64,000 nt of DNA from Zelopaecilomyces penicillatus (Eukaryota; Ascomycota; Sordariomycetes; Hypocreales; Pseudodiploosporaceae), in the NCBI GenBank assembly GCA_005765155.1, contig VCCP01000002.1, positions 5,146,001 through 5,210,000 of the forward strand, written 5' to 3'. Shown here piece after piece: positions 13,278-26,429 of the stretch. The position numbers and the translations under genes are program-made. Within the stretch, counting starts at the first letter, position 1. Each line of letters begins with the position of its first letter. The notes beneath the pieces are model-generated. The model was not told the DNA's origin, did not search any database, and saw only the letters and a program-made list of their open reading frames with translations.

Positions 13278-14717
13278 ATGGAGGACGGTGCTAGCGGCCC
13301 TCCGCGAATCCAACCTGGACGCCCTCCATCACCCGCATCCACTGGTTCTGCCATTGCCGTGGGTACGTCACAGGAAGCCGCTATTATCCAGAGTATTGAG
13401 AACGGGGAGGCTCTTTCCGACGATTGCGACTTCGACGATACTCGCAGTCTCACAGACAGTATTCGCCAGCACATCGTTGAAGGTGGTCTTCGCTATCACG
13501 CTTACCATTCTGGTCAATACGCCTTTCCCAACGACGAAACCGAACAGTATCGCGATGATCTGAAGCACAACCTGACTATTCACTTGTGTGAAGGTGACTA
13601 CTTCTATGCACCTGTTCATCGTATTTTTGAACAAGGTGGCGAGATTCTTGATCTTGGTGAGTGAGCGTTACCAAACCCCTGCTCTGTATTTTACCATGCT
13701 CATCCCTGACCGGGGATATGGCGTTGTTTTCGCTCTGTTATGCTTTGCCTGATGAAGAAAGACCGGACGGATCGTGTACTAATACTATCCAATAGGAACC
13801 GGAACTGGAAAATGGTGTATCGAATGTAAGTAAGGTCGGCAAGGCTGCCCATCTCACCCGTCCACCGTCCATTCAACCATGCTTGCTAGAACTCCTTTCT
13901 GCCAATCAGCTACGGCATTCTCCAGTGTTCCATGTGTTCTAACGAAAAGGCCCCCTTCTTTTAGTGGCCGATGTGTACCCTAATTCAACCTTCCATGGCA
14001 TGGACCTCTCACCTATTCAACCCGATTGGGTACCACAGAACGTGCTCTTTGTGGTTGATGACATTGAGCATGAAGGTGGCTGGACCTATCCCGATAACAA
14101 ATTTGACTATATACACCTGCGCCATACGTCTCACTCTATCAAAGATCGGAAACAACTATGGGAGCGGATATACCAGTGGGTGATTTCTTTCTGGGAGACG
14201 GCTTTGCTATGGAGTTAAAACTGACTGATACGGTAACACCAGACATTTAAAACCTGGCGGATACGTCGAAATACAAGAGTTTCAGTATGCCACAGCATGT
14301 GACGACGACTCTTGTGATGAGCCGTATGCGTGGCGAGATTTCCTACACTACCTTCAAGAAGGGTTGGCCGTCTTGGGATCCAATCTTAATGCCATTTTGC
14401 ATATTCAAGACGAACTCGCTCTGGCCGGGTTTCAGGACCTACGACGGAAGGACCTGAAATGCCCTGCAGGACCCTGGCCGAAGAAAAGACGTCTCCAAGA
14501 GTGTGGTCATATCCTGCGAGATGTTATAATGTGGGGTCTGGTTGGCCTAGCACGACGACCTTTCCGTGATGGCCTCGGATGGACCAATCTTCAAATCGAA
14601 ATGTTCCTCATCGAAGTGCGCAAATCTATCATGGCCGAGGAGCGTGGGTTGCCCAAATTTCATTCATACTTTCCCTTTCACAGCATATACGGTTACAAAC
14701 CACTGGACGCGGCTTAA
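13278..14717 (+). CDS. LaeA-like SAM-dependent methyltransferase
   Basis: Four exons, 13278-13656, 13796-13825, 13965-14175 and 14243-14717, encode 364 residues. The ATG lies in a good context (CTACCATGG). Motif I is built across the first splice: LDLG then TGTGKW (residues about 124-133). The acidic loop MDLSPIQPDWVP follows at about 149-160, then VDDIE, and HLKPGGYVEIQE at about 208-219, the pattern of the LaeA/Llm class-I methyltransferases of filamentous fungi. Donor three must be GTGGGT at 14176; the GTGATT four bases later would break the frame before HLKPGG. The N-terminal 80 residues are low in complexity. LaeA itself is a nuclear global regulator of secondary metabolism and development. 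Most genomes carry several LaeA-like paralogues, so this one's role is open. There is no biosynthetic cluster next to it. Confidence 0.9.
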
Positions 14718-16572
14718 ATTTGGCAAAGTAGTACAACATGCTCTGCTTGACGCCTCATCGGTAACATGATTATGGGATCAATTCAAAGAATAGTAGCAGC
14801 AAGGGGGCTTTCCAGGGGCATGTCTCGCCGTCCAGCCCTTTACTTCATCCTGGGCGGCCGTTGTCATCCGCCTTTCTTTTCGCTATTAGCAAAAGCTAAT
14901 AGTTGATGTTAAATCACGGCTTTTCCGCTGTCTCTCTCTTTGATTTTCGACTAAATACCTTCCTCATTTTCAACCCCTCCTCGGGTTATTTGGTGTGCTC
15001 TATGTTTGGTTTCGTTTATTATACGGAATTGAGCGAGGCTTTTTACGCTCTGGGTTTACTTCATATAGATTTGGGTGGATGGTTGGTGGGACAGGGGCGG
15101 CGCATTTGAAACCACAAAAGGGGAATCATTAGCATTTGTTTGGTTTCTGTATGGTATGGCACCAAGCATATTGGAAGGAAACGTTGATTTATCCAGACAT
15201 GATCTAAGATCGGATTGTTCTACAGACGTAGCTGGAGGGGAATATAGGTTGTGTTATTTGTGCGTGCTCCAGTCATGGTTCGACTTCGTAATAGGGCAAC
15301 GTCAGATGGGATGTCACTGATGTACGACCTATCGGACTGGCTTAGGGACCGAAATTGTTGGCAAACGGTATACTTGCTTGTCATCTAAACTTTTTTTTAT
15401 GACACAGACTACAAAAAGGCCCATCCACCAAGCTCATTTCCGACTCACCCACTTGCAGCCCATACAAATGGAAGATAGTATTACCACCACCTAATAGATG
15501 GCAGCGGTCAAGCCTGTTTCTACGTTACTTGATTTCGATTGAGACCAACTTTTTGGAGAAAGCGCTGACCGCTTGCGACAGGGGCATGCGTCCAATTCCC
15601 TCAAGCCGAGGAGCATGGACGGTGCTTGAGCAGTAGCGGTGACGAGAAGGGCATCACGCCAGCGGAGTACTGTGGATTGAATCAGCCATATCTTCACCAA
15701 TAACGGGAATCGCTGATAAAGCAATGTCCAAGAGCAGACCGAAAAGGCCCATTGAAATAACCAAAGCCATTTTCGCACGATGAAAGACCAAGGTCCTTCC
15801 ATACACAGCTTAGTCATTCCATTTGCAAGATCCATCTGTTAGGTATGATATGTTTACCAAGGCATACCACGAACCTTGCTACAGCCACTGCACGTGTTTG
15901 GCTTGTTACAAAGAGAGAGACCGATGGTCGGATTCATCTCAGGGCATAGCTAAAACGCTTGCTCTCCATCTTTCGGGTGTTTTTCGGTGGCTGTTTGAGT
16001 GTGTTAGTTATAAGGTTGGGTCAAAGCATGCGCCCCCCATACATGTAAATCGTGCTGAGTATCTGGGAGGTAACGGACGATGCAGAGAATGGTTTTAAAC
16101 AAGGGAATGAAAATTTTCCTTTCGGGTCATGAAGCGAAGCTGCATTAATACATGGCTGTGTCGAGGGAAGGACAAGTCCTGGGCATCTTTATCTTTGGGT
16201 TGCTGCTTGGCATGGCGCAAGTCTCTTTCAACTTAATATTTAAGTTGTCCCCGTCGGAGATGGTCATCGGAGGCCTTAAATGGGAGCAAACTCAAGCTCA
16301 ACGAGAATACAGAGTTTGAAGTTTAAATTCGCAGCTATATATTATCATGTTTCCCCTTGCTGTATTTCTTTTCAATATTTTCCCCGTCACACTTTCATGA
16401 CTTGATCTAGTTGTCGTCCTTGTCCAATACCTTTTCTGGAGTACAGAATCCTTTGTACAACAGTCCATCACCGATATACCCTTGATTGTGCTATTAGGTA
16501 TTGTACTTTCGAGGCTTCAACAACAGGTTATTTGTTCTAATCACCGTCAAGTAGTATTTCTCTCTGAACAAG
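14718..16572. other. Intergenic stretch between methyltransferase and zinc-motif protein
   Basis: No gene is recognised. Short frames near 15.5-15.8 kb (minus) and 15.8-16.1 kb (plus) show no family features. The part from about 16.2 kb to 16.57 kb is A+T- and pyrimidine-rich and is probably the promoter and leader of the gene starting at 16573. Confidence 0.5.
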
Positions 16573-17127
16573 ATGACGACTCATGCGAATCGCACCATGT
16601 CTCTCTGGCGCTCTGCCAACATGCCTCGTTACGAACTCATGCGTATCAATAGCATCCTCAACCCAGAGGATGGAGCTATTAATACTGGCATGATCACCCC
16701 TGAGTCTTCAGGCACCCCAGAGAATTTGACCCCGGAACCATCATCCCCTGAGCTAGATCGTCCGACGACTGCCACGGCGGCCATGCCTATGGCCATGCCT
16801 ACGGTCACCAACTTGGTTATCAACCCCAAGTCCAAACGTTGCGCTAAATGTAACAAAATGGTCTCGAAAAAGGTCTATGCAGACCACATGAATTATCACC
16901 TTCTGGAAAGAGACGACATTGCTGCGGTGACCCTCCCCAGCCAGCGTTGCAAAGCATGCATGCGCAAGCATCACGAGTGTCGTGTTTTTGAAGATATTTC
17001 CATCGCGGGCAGGAAAACTGTGAGGTGCAGGAACTGCCTTCATATGAAAGAGTCATGCTCGTTCATCCAAGACTACCGTCCTCGAATGACTCAGGGTCTA
17101 ACCCGCCATCCAGCCCTAGGAGGATAA
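16573..17127 (+). CDS. Small protein with a C2H2 finger and a Zn2Cys6-like cysteine array
   Basis: A single exon of 184 residues starts at a true ATG. Residues 1-85 are Pro/Ser/Thr/Met-rich and probably disordered. A C2H2-type finger is visible as Cys90, Cys93, His105, His109 (C-x2-C-x11-H-x3-H). It is followed by two C-x2-C-x6-C triplets, Cys126/129/136 and Cys152/155/162, separated by 15 residues. Six cysteines in that order match the fungal Zn2Cys6 pattern, except that the central loop exceeds the usual 5-12 residues. The region between the triplets is basic (AGRKTVRCR). By family analogy it could bind nucleic acid, but there is no activation or middle-homology domain as in normal Zn2Cys6 regulators, so it may instead be a small zinc-binding adaptor. 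I do not recognise a named family. Both flanking intergenic regions are long. Confidence 0.75.
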   Translation: MTTHANRTMSLWRSANMPRYELMRINSILNPEDGAINTGMITPESSGTPENLTPEPSSPELDRPTTATAAMPMAMPTVTNLVINPKSKRCAKCNKMVSKKVYADHMNYHLLERDDIAAVTLPSQRCKACMRKHHECRVFEDISIAGRKTVRCRNCLHMKESCSFIQDYRPRMTQGLTRHPALGG

Positions 17128-20100
17128 GGGGGAAGCGACCAACAGATCAGAAACAGTTCCTGTGGTTTTTCTGGATCGCTAAGGGGGTAAAGGGTCTTTG
17201 GTAGCTCACGATGGGGGAAACTAGGGGATATTAATAGCTCAAGAACTCGATTAGTGAGTGAATAGAACTGCATTTTGATCAACGGGGCTCATTTGACGAA
17301 ATCACAAGTATTATGCGGTATAACAATCCACCGCTAATAATGAATCGTAACTACTGGCAGTCCCAACACTCTTATTAAACTATTTCTCTTCATAGTAGAT
17401 GTCTCCCTTTTTTATGATAGGTTCCGTTCCTCGCAGGGTTCTCATCTAACTTTGTATCTACTTATAGGTGTGTTCTATTTTTACCTAGAAAGAAGTACTC
17501 AGTAACTCGGCATTATTGTAACATCTGTTGCCTCATTACAAAATTGGCTTGTATGTAATAGATGGAAACATAATAATCCTCGAATATTCCCTTCCAGCCT
17601 GTAACACGAGGCAAGGCTGGCTGGAGTTCCTGAAATGAGGGTTCTGTTTCCGTCAGCTTATCATTTAGCATTAGAACATTATACTCATCTCAACTGCCAG
17701 GAATATGGTGAGGCAAATGAACTTAGCTGCAGTGACCCTGCACGCAATAACCTTCAACTTGTATCTTCAATGAGCCTTCACCTTACTGTGGACGCATTGA
17801 ATCATATTGAGACTGAGCCAGGGGAAAGGAGGCCGAGTCAAAGCTTTTAATCCAACTCCTATAGAGAAGTACCTTATCCCAAAGTTTATTTATATTCTAT
17901 AATACCCTACCAAAACTTGTTGTTGTCTGCCGTTTTGTCTCCTTGGTTGCCGAGACGTGATGTGTGTAGTTTGGCGCTTGGAGCTCCTTTGAATTGTCTG
18001 CATATAGCCTCAATATGAGGAAAGAATATATCTTGTGTCGATCTCATAGCAGTCATGTATGCTTTTGAAGTCGGATCTTGGGTGAGAAGAGTGACTGCAG
18101 TGTCGTATGTACGAAGGAAGAGTTTGTCTAGAGGATTGAGTACAAAGGTTAACTCATCATCTAAATCAAGAAATACGTTGAGCCTATAGATAGCTAACTA
18201 AATGCATTGTATGGTACTCAATTTTATATCTGGCTTTAGTGTAGCGAATGCTTCGTCTATATACAGACTCGAACTTGACCTCCGAAGCAATGAGTTGCAA
18301 CATTGTAGGGATGTGGGAGTAGTGAGATGGAGCATTGAGATGTCAATTAACTGGATTAGTAAAACATTGGAGACCTAATGCGCATAAGGTTGAGAGGAGT
18401 ATAGAATGGTACAGATGGATTAAACATTTAGCCCATCTTGTATTACATGCTACTCAAACAGTCTATGAGAGTTATAGTAAGGGGGCATATTGCAACATGG
18501 CAGCAATCTACATTTAGCATAATATATGGTCAATGTATGGTTACACCAGTGGGTAGATATACCTAGGACAGCGACCAGAAAGGAAAGGTAGCAATGTCCA
18601 GACGAAAGGGGTCTACACTCGGAGAGACAGACATGACAAGTTAAGATACTTCAATTATCATTATCAGATACTTTTACAAAGAAGAGGGCTCTCGAAGACC
18701 GTGGTGAGATTGAAGGTGATTCCTTTGTTTACACGTGTACGCGGGACGCATTCACTAGCCAGGATAATAAAAAAAGCATATTTGTATTTTTTAGAAAAGA
18801 CTCACTGCATTGCACGAAAACTGCTTATACTACTCCATACACTCAAAGAAACATGAATCCTTGACCAGCAGCACCTCTCATGACTATACGTTGCCGTCTA
18901 GTCATCAGTTTACAGACCGGGTATCGTGCGTAGGCAGAGAGTTGAGTATGCGGGAACGAAACGAAACGAACATTTAGTGAGGCGGAAGAACACTCCCAAA
19001 ACAAAAATAAGCAGAGGGGATAGGGTCTTCTAGAAAGTATGTATATTGAAGCTAGCATTCTCCATAGAAAGTTGCTTTGTTTAATGTCGGGACTGTGGGA
19101 TGGCCGAGAAACAATTACTATTACCAGAGGAGACACATCGACTCAGGTGAAACAAGCCCTGGCTCACCAAATACTCTGCTCAAATAATGAAATCGGCTTG
19201 GATGAGTCACCGCGATGAGATGAGATGAGTTTTTGGTCTACAAGACCCTGATGTGCCTGCCCAATCACATGCCATCAGACCAACCATAGTAAAACAAGGA
19301 CGGGGGGCTTTCATCAACCGGCTTGCCTCACCATCACGAGCACTTATGATAAAGCTAGCGATACTGTTCTCTCTCGTCTTCAAACACACGAAGGCCTGAT
19401 GCCATCGACCGAATAGAGTGGGTGTGTAGCTATCACTTCGTTCTACCTGTGATGATATTAAAAAGAAATAAAAGAACAACCTGAGCTTCACGCGCCAGGC
19501 TGCCATTTCTCAGCCTCTCCGAGATGAAGCCAGTCCAAGACAACCCTATTGGTGTGCAAAACCGAGCTACATCAAGAAAAAGCACATGCTTGAACAGTCG
19601 AGAACGAGAGGCCTCGTGCACAAGGATCATGTTGGAGCAAAGGCGACACGTAATGTTATTCGGTGGATTAGATATCCAGTCAGAGTGGCAAGGCGGGTTA
19701 GTTCAAACCGTGAGCAAGCCCGTGTCGACACCCACTGCTGCCTATTTCAAAGGACCTTCCTTACCCGTGCGCGTGCAAAACTGCACGGCAGGTTGAGGAG
19801 AAACGGCAACAAAGGTAGTTAGTCGCGTGCCAATCATCGTGATTAATTTCACGCTTCAAAAACCCACTCAACCTACCCTAGCATGAAGCACCAACTGCTC
19901 GCTTTGTTTCTTTGCTTTGTCATACTGCTAGCTACTTGCCACCGCTGGCCAAACCATAGAATACTTACAATAATTAATTTTTGATTGTACCAAGAGCACA
20001 CTCACGTTGTTTTCATTCATTAAAGTGATTTGCTAAAGTTGGGCGACTACAAGTTTCACGGTGATGAGTCATGGTCACCGTATCTCAAACCAGAAAATTC

Positions 20101-21787
20101 GCCACTAACTCGTCCGGAGAGAGAAAGGTCTAATAATCCCTGCGGATGGATTTATGTACGAATAGCTTTCAACATGATGGGCATCCAACGTATAATGTGG
20201 GTTTCTGATAAGTCCACAGAATACCACAGCAGATCAAGTTGCATATAGTTGGATGAATGACCCTTGGGAATCAATAGTGGAGGCCCCCGTTGACCGCTTC
20301 CAAGTGTGAAACCGCTTCAACAAAATAGTGTCGATCTCTTCGGCACGCTTTCGTCACAATAAGCATTTATGGCAGCTGTGATGCCATTATACAGGCGACG
20401 AAACAGAAGATGTGCATCCAGCCGAAAGCAAGGGTACGACCAAGCGCTATGACGTAGAGGCTTCTCCAGCAAAAGTCTAGCGCCCGCAGTGTGGCGGCGG
20501 TCCCGACTGCCTGGTCCCGTCACGTGAAAAGTGGTTTGCACCGCCACCCACCATCCACGTGGCTGGCGGCAACGACTAGGACAGACATTGCCGTGGTTGT
20601 GCGGGTCCTTGAAGCTTTGCCGGAGCTCGGATTCGACGGTCCAGATGGAGCCTTCTCCAGGGTCTTCGAGCCCAACCACAACCGGCCTCAGAAAACGGGA
20701 CCGGGCCGGACCACTGGCGATGGAACAATCACTCTTCGGCCCACAGTGAAGTAAAGTTGTGTGATGAAAATCAAAAACTTCTTATTCCCCAAGCACCCCT
20801 GTAATGTGGAATTCCAACGACTTGTGTGCGGCTTTTGATTCGGATCGGCCGCTGGTAAGACGACCTATGCCCGTCACCGCCTTATTGGACATGCGTACGG
20901 AATACCTTGGTACTGTAACATCAAAACACATGAAATATTACGACCCGCAGGAATGATAGACCCTGACAGCAAGCCCTACCAGCAGTCGATTTTGTGCGAA
21001 GAATCGAGCATGCACCGCTGTGATAGCCGGGAATGCCAGCCAGGGCTTACACGGACATGCATTCCTCTATCAAGGCAAGCATCGAGAGCGTACATGACTG
21101 ATTCGGCCCGGTAGCCCAATGGAATGCAGTTTGGACGCATTGCCGCCTTTTTGGTCATCTTACTTCCTGCCATGACTCCATCTGGCATGAGAAAATTCTA
21201 CCAAAATCTGGTAGGAACGGCAGGGCCAGCTGCAGGACTCTCTTTCAGTCCTGTTGCATAGAGGTAAGGCATGAATGGGATGCAGTAGCCTGAACCAGAG
21301 GGGTGTCAAACCAGTAGCGAGATAAATAGGGTTTCCATACCCTCGCAGCCGACACGTGTGATTAATAGGGTTTGGACCATCTGAAAAGTCTTGCTAGATC
21401 TACTGTTGAGACGTCTTGTGACCTGGGGACTGATATTGTTGTTTGATAGTCTGTAACAGATACGGTATGTAAAATGCCTTGGACTAGCTGCGGCTGGCCA
21501 TGATGGGATGGATTGGGTATCGTCGCGTTTGTGGCAGTCTGCAAGGCGCAGTGTTCATGTTATGGGTGACTCCCTGGTTCTCCATCATCGCTAGTGACCA
21601 TGATTGTACCAGTTGTATGTCATTGTAAATCTTCCGGCACACTTAATGAGATGTACTGTAATCAGGTAATTCAGGGTAATAATAACAACCGTTTTACACA
21701 CGCCCAGTGTGCCGCGTATTGTCTAATAGCTTGCTTTTGCTGTTACCTCTTGCCGCGCCGCGACTTGCAGGGTCAGAAAGAGAAGGG

Positions 21788-21812
21788 AAAAAAAAAGGGG
21801 GGGGGGGGGGGG
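21788..21812 (+). repeat. A9 followed by G16 homopolymer
   Basis: Nine A residues (21788-21796) run directly into sixteen G residues (21797-21812). The G run could form a four-stranded structure. It is unusually long for unique fungal DNA and is also a likely place for sequencing length error. Confidence 0.95.
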
Positions 21813-24800
21813 TTTGAGAAGTGGTCGATGCTTCAGTCGATGCTGGGTTGCTGCGAGGGGCCCCAAGGTCTAACAACTCGAAACTCTCGGCCTGTTGAGC
21901 ACCACTACACCTATTAAGCTTGACTGACAGCTTACCGCCGCCGCCTGCTGCTCGAGAACGCCCAAGGTTGCGATTACGTATGGGCTTCCAGACTTCTTCA
22001 TCATTGTGCGTCGCCCTAATGCCCATGCCTCGCTGGCCTTGAGCATCTGGAATGCCTGTCTTCAAACGGCGGAGCGCAGTCCCGTACATACAGCAAAGGC
22101 GCACCGCCTCGGCCAGCCTGTTGTCAGGCAGCCTACCAACCTACCTACCATCTTGTCTGGCTGTAGGCCAGTAAGGGAGAGGCGTTTGGCTTGCCGCCAT
22201 TCATGACGCGGTCGGGGCAACCAAAAGTGCGTTACACGCCAACAAAGTGTCGGTCAGCGAGGTGGTGTTGTGAATCTGCAGACCCATGATGGCTATTACT
22301 GTGAGCGGGATGGAGCCATGGAGTTTTGATGTTCGTCTTAACAGCGAATAGGTGTCGTTAGGTTGGGTTAGGGGGAGCTTAGTTGCTTAGGGCAGCCTTA
22401 GGGTGCTGTAGGGGGCGACAGGGATCTCAGTCCAGGCGGGGATTTTTTGGCTTCCAAGTGCTGCCGGCCGATGTGTGTGTCGTGGCCTGGGTGGAGGGCA
22501 CTGCCAATCAGAGTCCCAGATGCCGTTACAGCTCACGCCCGATTCGAGGGCGAAGGCAGTTTTGGACATCAATACAGCAAAGCAGCCAGTCCATTGGGAG
22601 AGAATACATATTGAGAGGAGTCGGCTGTGTCTGCGATGTGTCTGGCTATGAGTCACATTCCGTTGCGCCGGGCCCAGGGCTCTAAGGGGACCTGCCCGTA
22701 GTAAGGGCCTTTGCAAGAGCTTGTAGCTGTCGCTGCTGCACGCGTTATCTCTCGTCGCTCCCATGTGTTTGATGAGTAGCGGCGTGCGAAATGAGGATGA
22801 AAATTTTTCTCTCGCTCCTGTCAAACGAGGCACAAACGAGCCGTTCAGGCCACCCCCCTTCCAGGGAATCCCCCCTCAGGGAGTCAGGGGGGGACCGAGC
22901 CATCTCTTACACCGGCCATCGGGCTAGCAGCTGGGTTGCGAACAAGGTGTGTCGTGGCTTTTCTAGAATCGGCCAGGGTGGTAAGCCAGTGCGAGTCCAC
23001 CAATCCACGGCAGAAGGTGTGTTGGAGGAGATGGACACTGGGCTGTATGGGTGTGCTGGGTGTGGCGTTGGACGTGCTTTGCGAGGAGGGGCGTTGAATT
23101 TTTTTTTAATTCGGATTTCATTTCTTTGGAGCTTGTTGCTCGTCGTCTTCGCGGCATGCTCCTAACAATTGTAGACTCACCCCAAGACAATCTGGACCAG
23201 CCAATACGATAATAAAGGCCAGAGTGGTTGCAGAACCGGTGGAGCGGCGATGTTGTACACAAAGTAATTTCTAAGAAGGCAAAGTTGAGACCTGGTACGA
23301 CTCGGCCGACAATAGGCCTGCCAGTACATCCCGTAGTTCTGTGGGCATATGGAATTCCGACAAGACTTACGCAGGGCGGAGATGCATGCGACATTTGTCT
23401 CGCACAAAAAAATTAAGAGTAATATGTACGTGCAGCAAGTGGTAAAAAATGTTAATATTATTACTTTTTTGCCGGGTTCAGAGGGACTGATGCAAGTCCG
23501 TCGCTGTCTGACGTTTTGTTTGCCCAGCCGCCGTGGGGAGTACAGGCAGGGAGTCGATTGCCTGTTGTGACACAGATGAAGGTAGATACTACAGTGGTGT
23601 TGCTGTAGGTCGGCAGGCAGCCTTTGGCGGTCATGTTGGGCTGGGCCAAGGCCTGAGGAACATGGAAATCAAGCCAAGGTCATACAGTGCGCCTGGACTC
23701 TGGTCAACGGTGGTCGCTGGTGTGATGGCGGGTGTGATGGTGTGCTGAGCAGGCACCCTACCTGTAAAACGATTAGTCCATCTCCAACTAGGTGTAGTCC
23801 TCCTTCTGGGTGCCGGCCCTGATAGACGAATGGCCCAAGGATAGCCCCTGGATCATGGATGAAAAGATGGAAGAAGCAGCAGATGCGCGGGAGCGGGTGC
23901 TGCGTGCTCCCGTGCTGGTGGGACACAGCGGAAGTCCCACCCAATGCGCGCTTCCAACTGCCATCCAGGGACTCGTCGCTACTACTGCCAAGTAGATGAG
24001 AGCTCAGTTCTTACTAGTCCCCAGGCCTCTACCGCCAACCGCTGACTAGTGGAAAGCCCGGAAGCTCTACCGCGGGTGGATGCCATTTCCCGAGATGGGC
24101 AGCTCGTGCAAACGACTCTGCAGCGGAGGCACCGTGGCGCGGCTGCTTCAGTGCATTAGGGCATCGCGGCCGCTAAACCTCAGTGACTGTTCGCTGGGTC
24201 CGAGACACCAGAGCCACCTGAGGGCAACCAGAGACAGGATATAAATCCGCTCGAGACTGCCAGTGTCTGCTCTGGCGGTGTGTGGCGCAGGCGAAGACAT
24301 CCATCGCCATGATAGCATCGTCCTGCAAATATTATTGTCTTTCTTTCATTATTTTCCATTCTGATATTCGCCAAGACCGTCCAAGTTTGCGTCGGGCAGC
24401 GATCTGGTGCGCCATTCTCATGCGAGGACAAACTCACGCACAAAAAGGGCGATGCGGTCTGCGTAGCTTCTTTTCTTTTCGGGGGAGAGCTGGATTCTGA
24501 GAAAAACACCCAAACATTAGCCTTGAAATTACCAACAATGTGCTCACTAAGTGTAGCCGTGCACGCCGGGACATGTCAGCACAAATTCCATTCCCGCCCC
24601 GATCCGGAGGGCTCGTAATGCTGGTTACCTCGTGCCCCAGGTTCTGTGTGAGCAAGCCTTGTCGACCGCCGCATTCGGAGGCCTTTGGGTATTTCAGTAG
24701 AGAGACATTCTGACAAAAAAAGCATCAAGGGTAAGGTTTCCTGAACGGTAAGACATGGAAAGGCCAATCCATGCTTAGAAATATGTGTCCTTCCTGATTC

Positions 24801-26401
24801 ATCACGAACACCCATTTAAGAGGCAGGGCATTGTGGTCGCAACTTCCCTATCACTGCATACCAGTAATACAGCACACCACCAACAAACAAACAGGGAAAG
24901 CGATAACAGTATTAATCAGACCCATCTTAACGCATATTATTCCGTATGATGACATGGAATCAAGCTGACTACGATATCGCCGATATAAGGATTTCTCTGC
25001 AGCTCAAATACACGCAGACCATAACGAGTCCGATTGCATCTATGGTCGTGGTTGGAGCTAATCGTGTGTAGGTTAAATATTGTTCTAGGGTTCAAAGCCG
25101 GAATATCCAACGTGTAACACGGGCGCTTTGGCTTTTGTATGACGCGAAGCAGGACGACAGTTGGGCCGATGGATCCTGCTAGGATGTCGCACAAGGGAGT
25201 GCGGCTGCGAGGGATGGCTGGAAACCACCCTATTCGCCAGTTACTACCAGCCATGATGTGGCGTTGACATAAAGCCAGTAAGCGTCGTTCGTACTGGACG
25301 CCTTTTTTCGTCACGGCGTTGCGATGCACAAGTGCGAGCAATTCCTACCTGTGCCTGTAAGTGGTCGTCCTGACTCGCACACGACGATGTACGAATCCTG
25401 CTGTTCTTCAGACGAAGCACGCTATTAGCTACCAAGGGACTTTTCGTACATTGCATACATACTGATGTGGCCACAGCCTGTAGACGTTGCGGCGCCATGA
25501 GTCCGGCTGGCAGATGGCGTTGCCTTCAGTACGACAGTGCAGGGTCTGCATTTCTGTTGAGAAGAAAGGAATGGACCAAGATGGCAGGTACGTAACCATA
25601 GCAGATAGGATACCTAGCAGTAATTAAATTACCTTACCTACATGCCTTCTTGGTATCTTCGTGTTAATTAGCATGTACCAACCGGCCTTCGTTTTCGTTG
25701 GCCAGTCGTCGCTAGCAGCCTCGCCTGGATGGAACATGGGCGCTTGCCTAGACGACGACCACACCAACAAACAACCAACCAACCAACTGTGAGTCTGTGA
25801 CAGCCCATCAACGGCGGCCACCGAATGTGTGAATGGATGTTGGAGAAACAGCCTTGACGATGCTTAAATGAACCCGTCATCGTGCTCTGGTGAACCGACG
25901 TCACACAGCGGTCTTCACCAGACCCAATCGACAGCAACGTGGCTGCACAGAGCGTCTCCCAATCACACTGCCACAGCGTGCATGTGACTGGCGAACTCCT
26001 CTACGGTTGTCGTGAACCTGAGTGAATCGGGATCGTAGATGGGTGTGTGAATGGTCACAGGGCTGCTCACCTATCCTGCCCGCGGGCGCTTGTTTCCCAC
26101 AGCACCAAGATCTGGTGCTAGCAAAGGGCTGCGAAACTGGTGCCATCCACATACATCATACCCAGATGCTGAATGATGCTGTATGATGATGCTTAGCAGG
26201 CGGACAAAACTCGCGTAATGGCTGCGTGATCATCAGATTGATAAAATGGCCGCTCCCATCCTCCCGCTCCCGCCTTTTTCCTGTGTTGGACTGCATCCCT
26301 CCCAGAACATCCCTTCACCTCCAGCTCGTCAATCATTGGTGCTGGTATCATCAACGACAAGGCCCTGAAAAGAGCCAGACCGACCACCGCTGTATCATTA
26401 T

Positions 26402-26429
26402 AGGCTACAGGCTACAGGCTACAGGCTAC
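26402..26429 (+). repeat. Tandem repeat, AGGCTAC x4
   Basis: Four exact copies of a seven-base unit, followed by AGGG and then GCAGGCAGGC. It lies in gene-free sequence. Confidence 0.95.

Noticed and set aside
14180..14242. Alternative intron 3 in the LaeA-like gene with donor GTGATT at 14180
   Set aside because: It would leave the frame shifted before the HLKPGG motif; the donor GTGGGT at 14176 keeps the frame.
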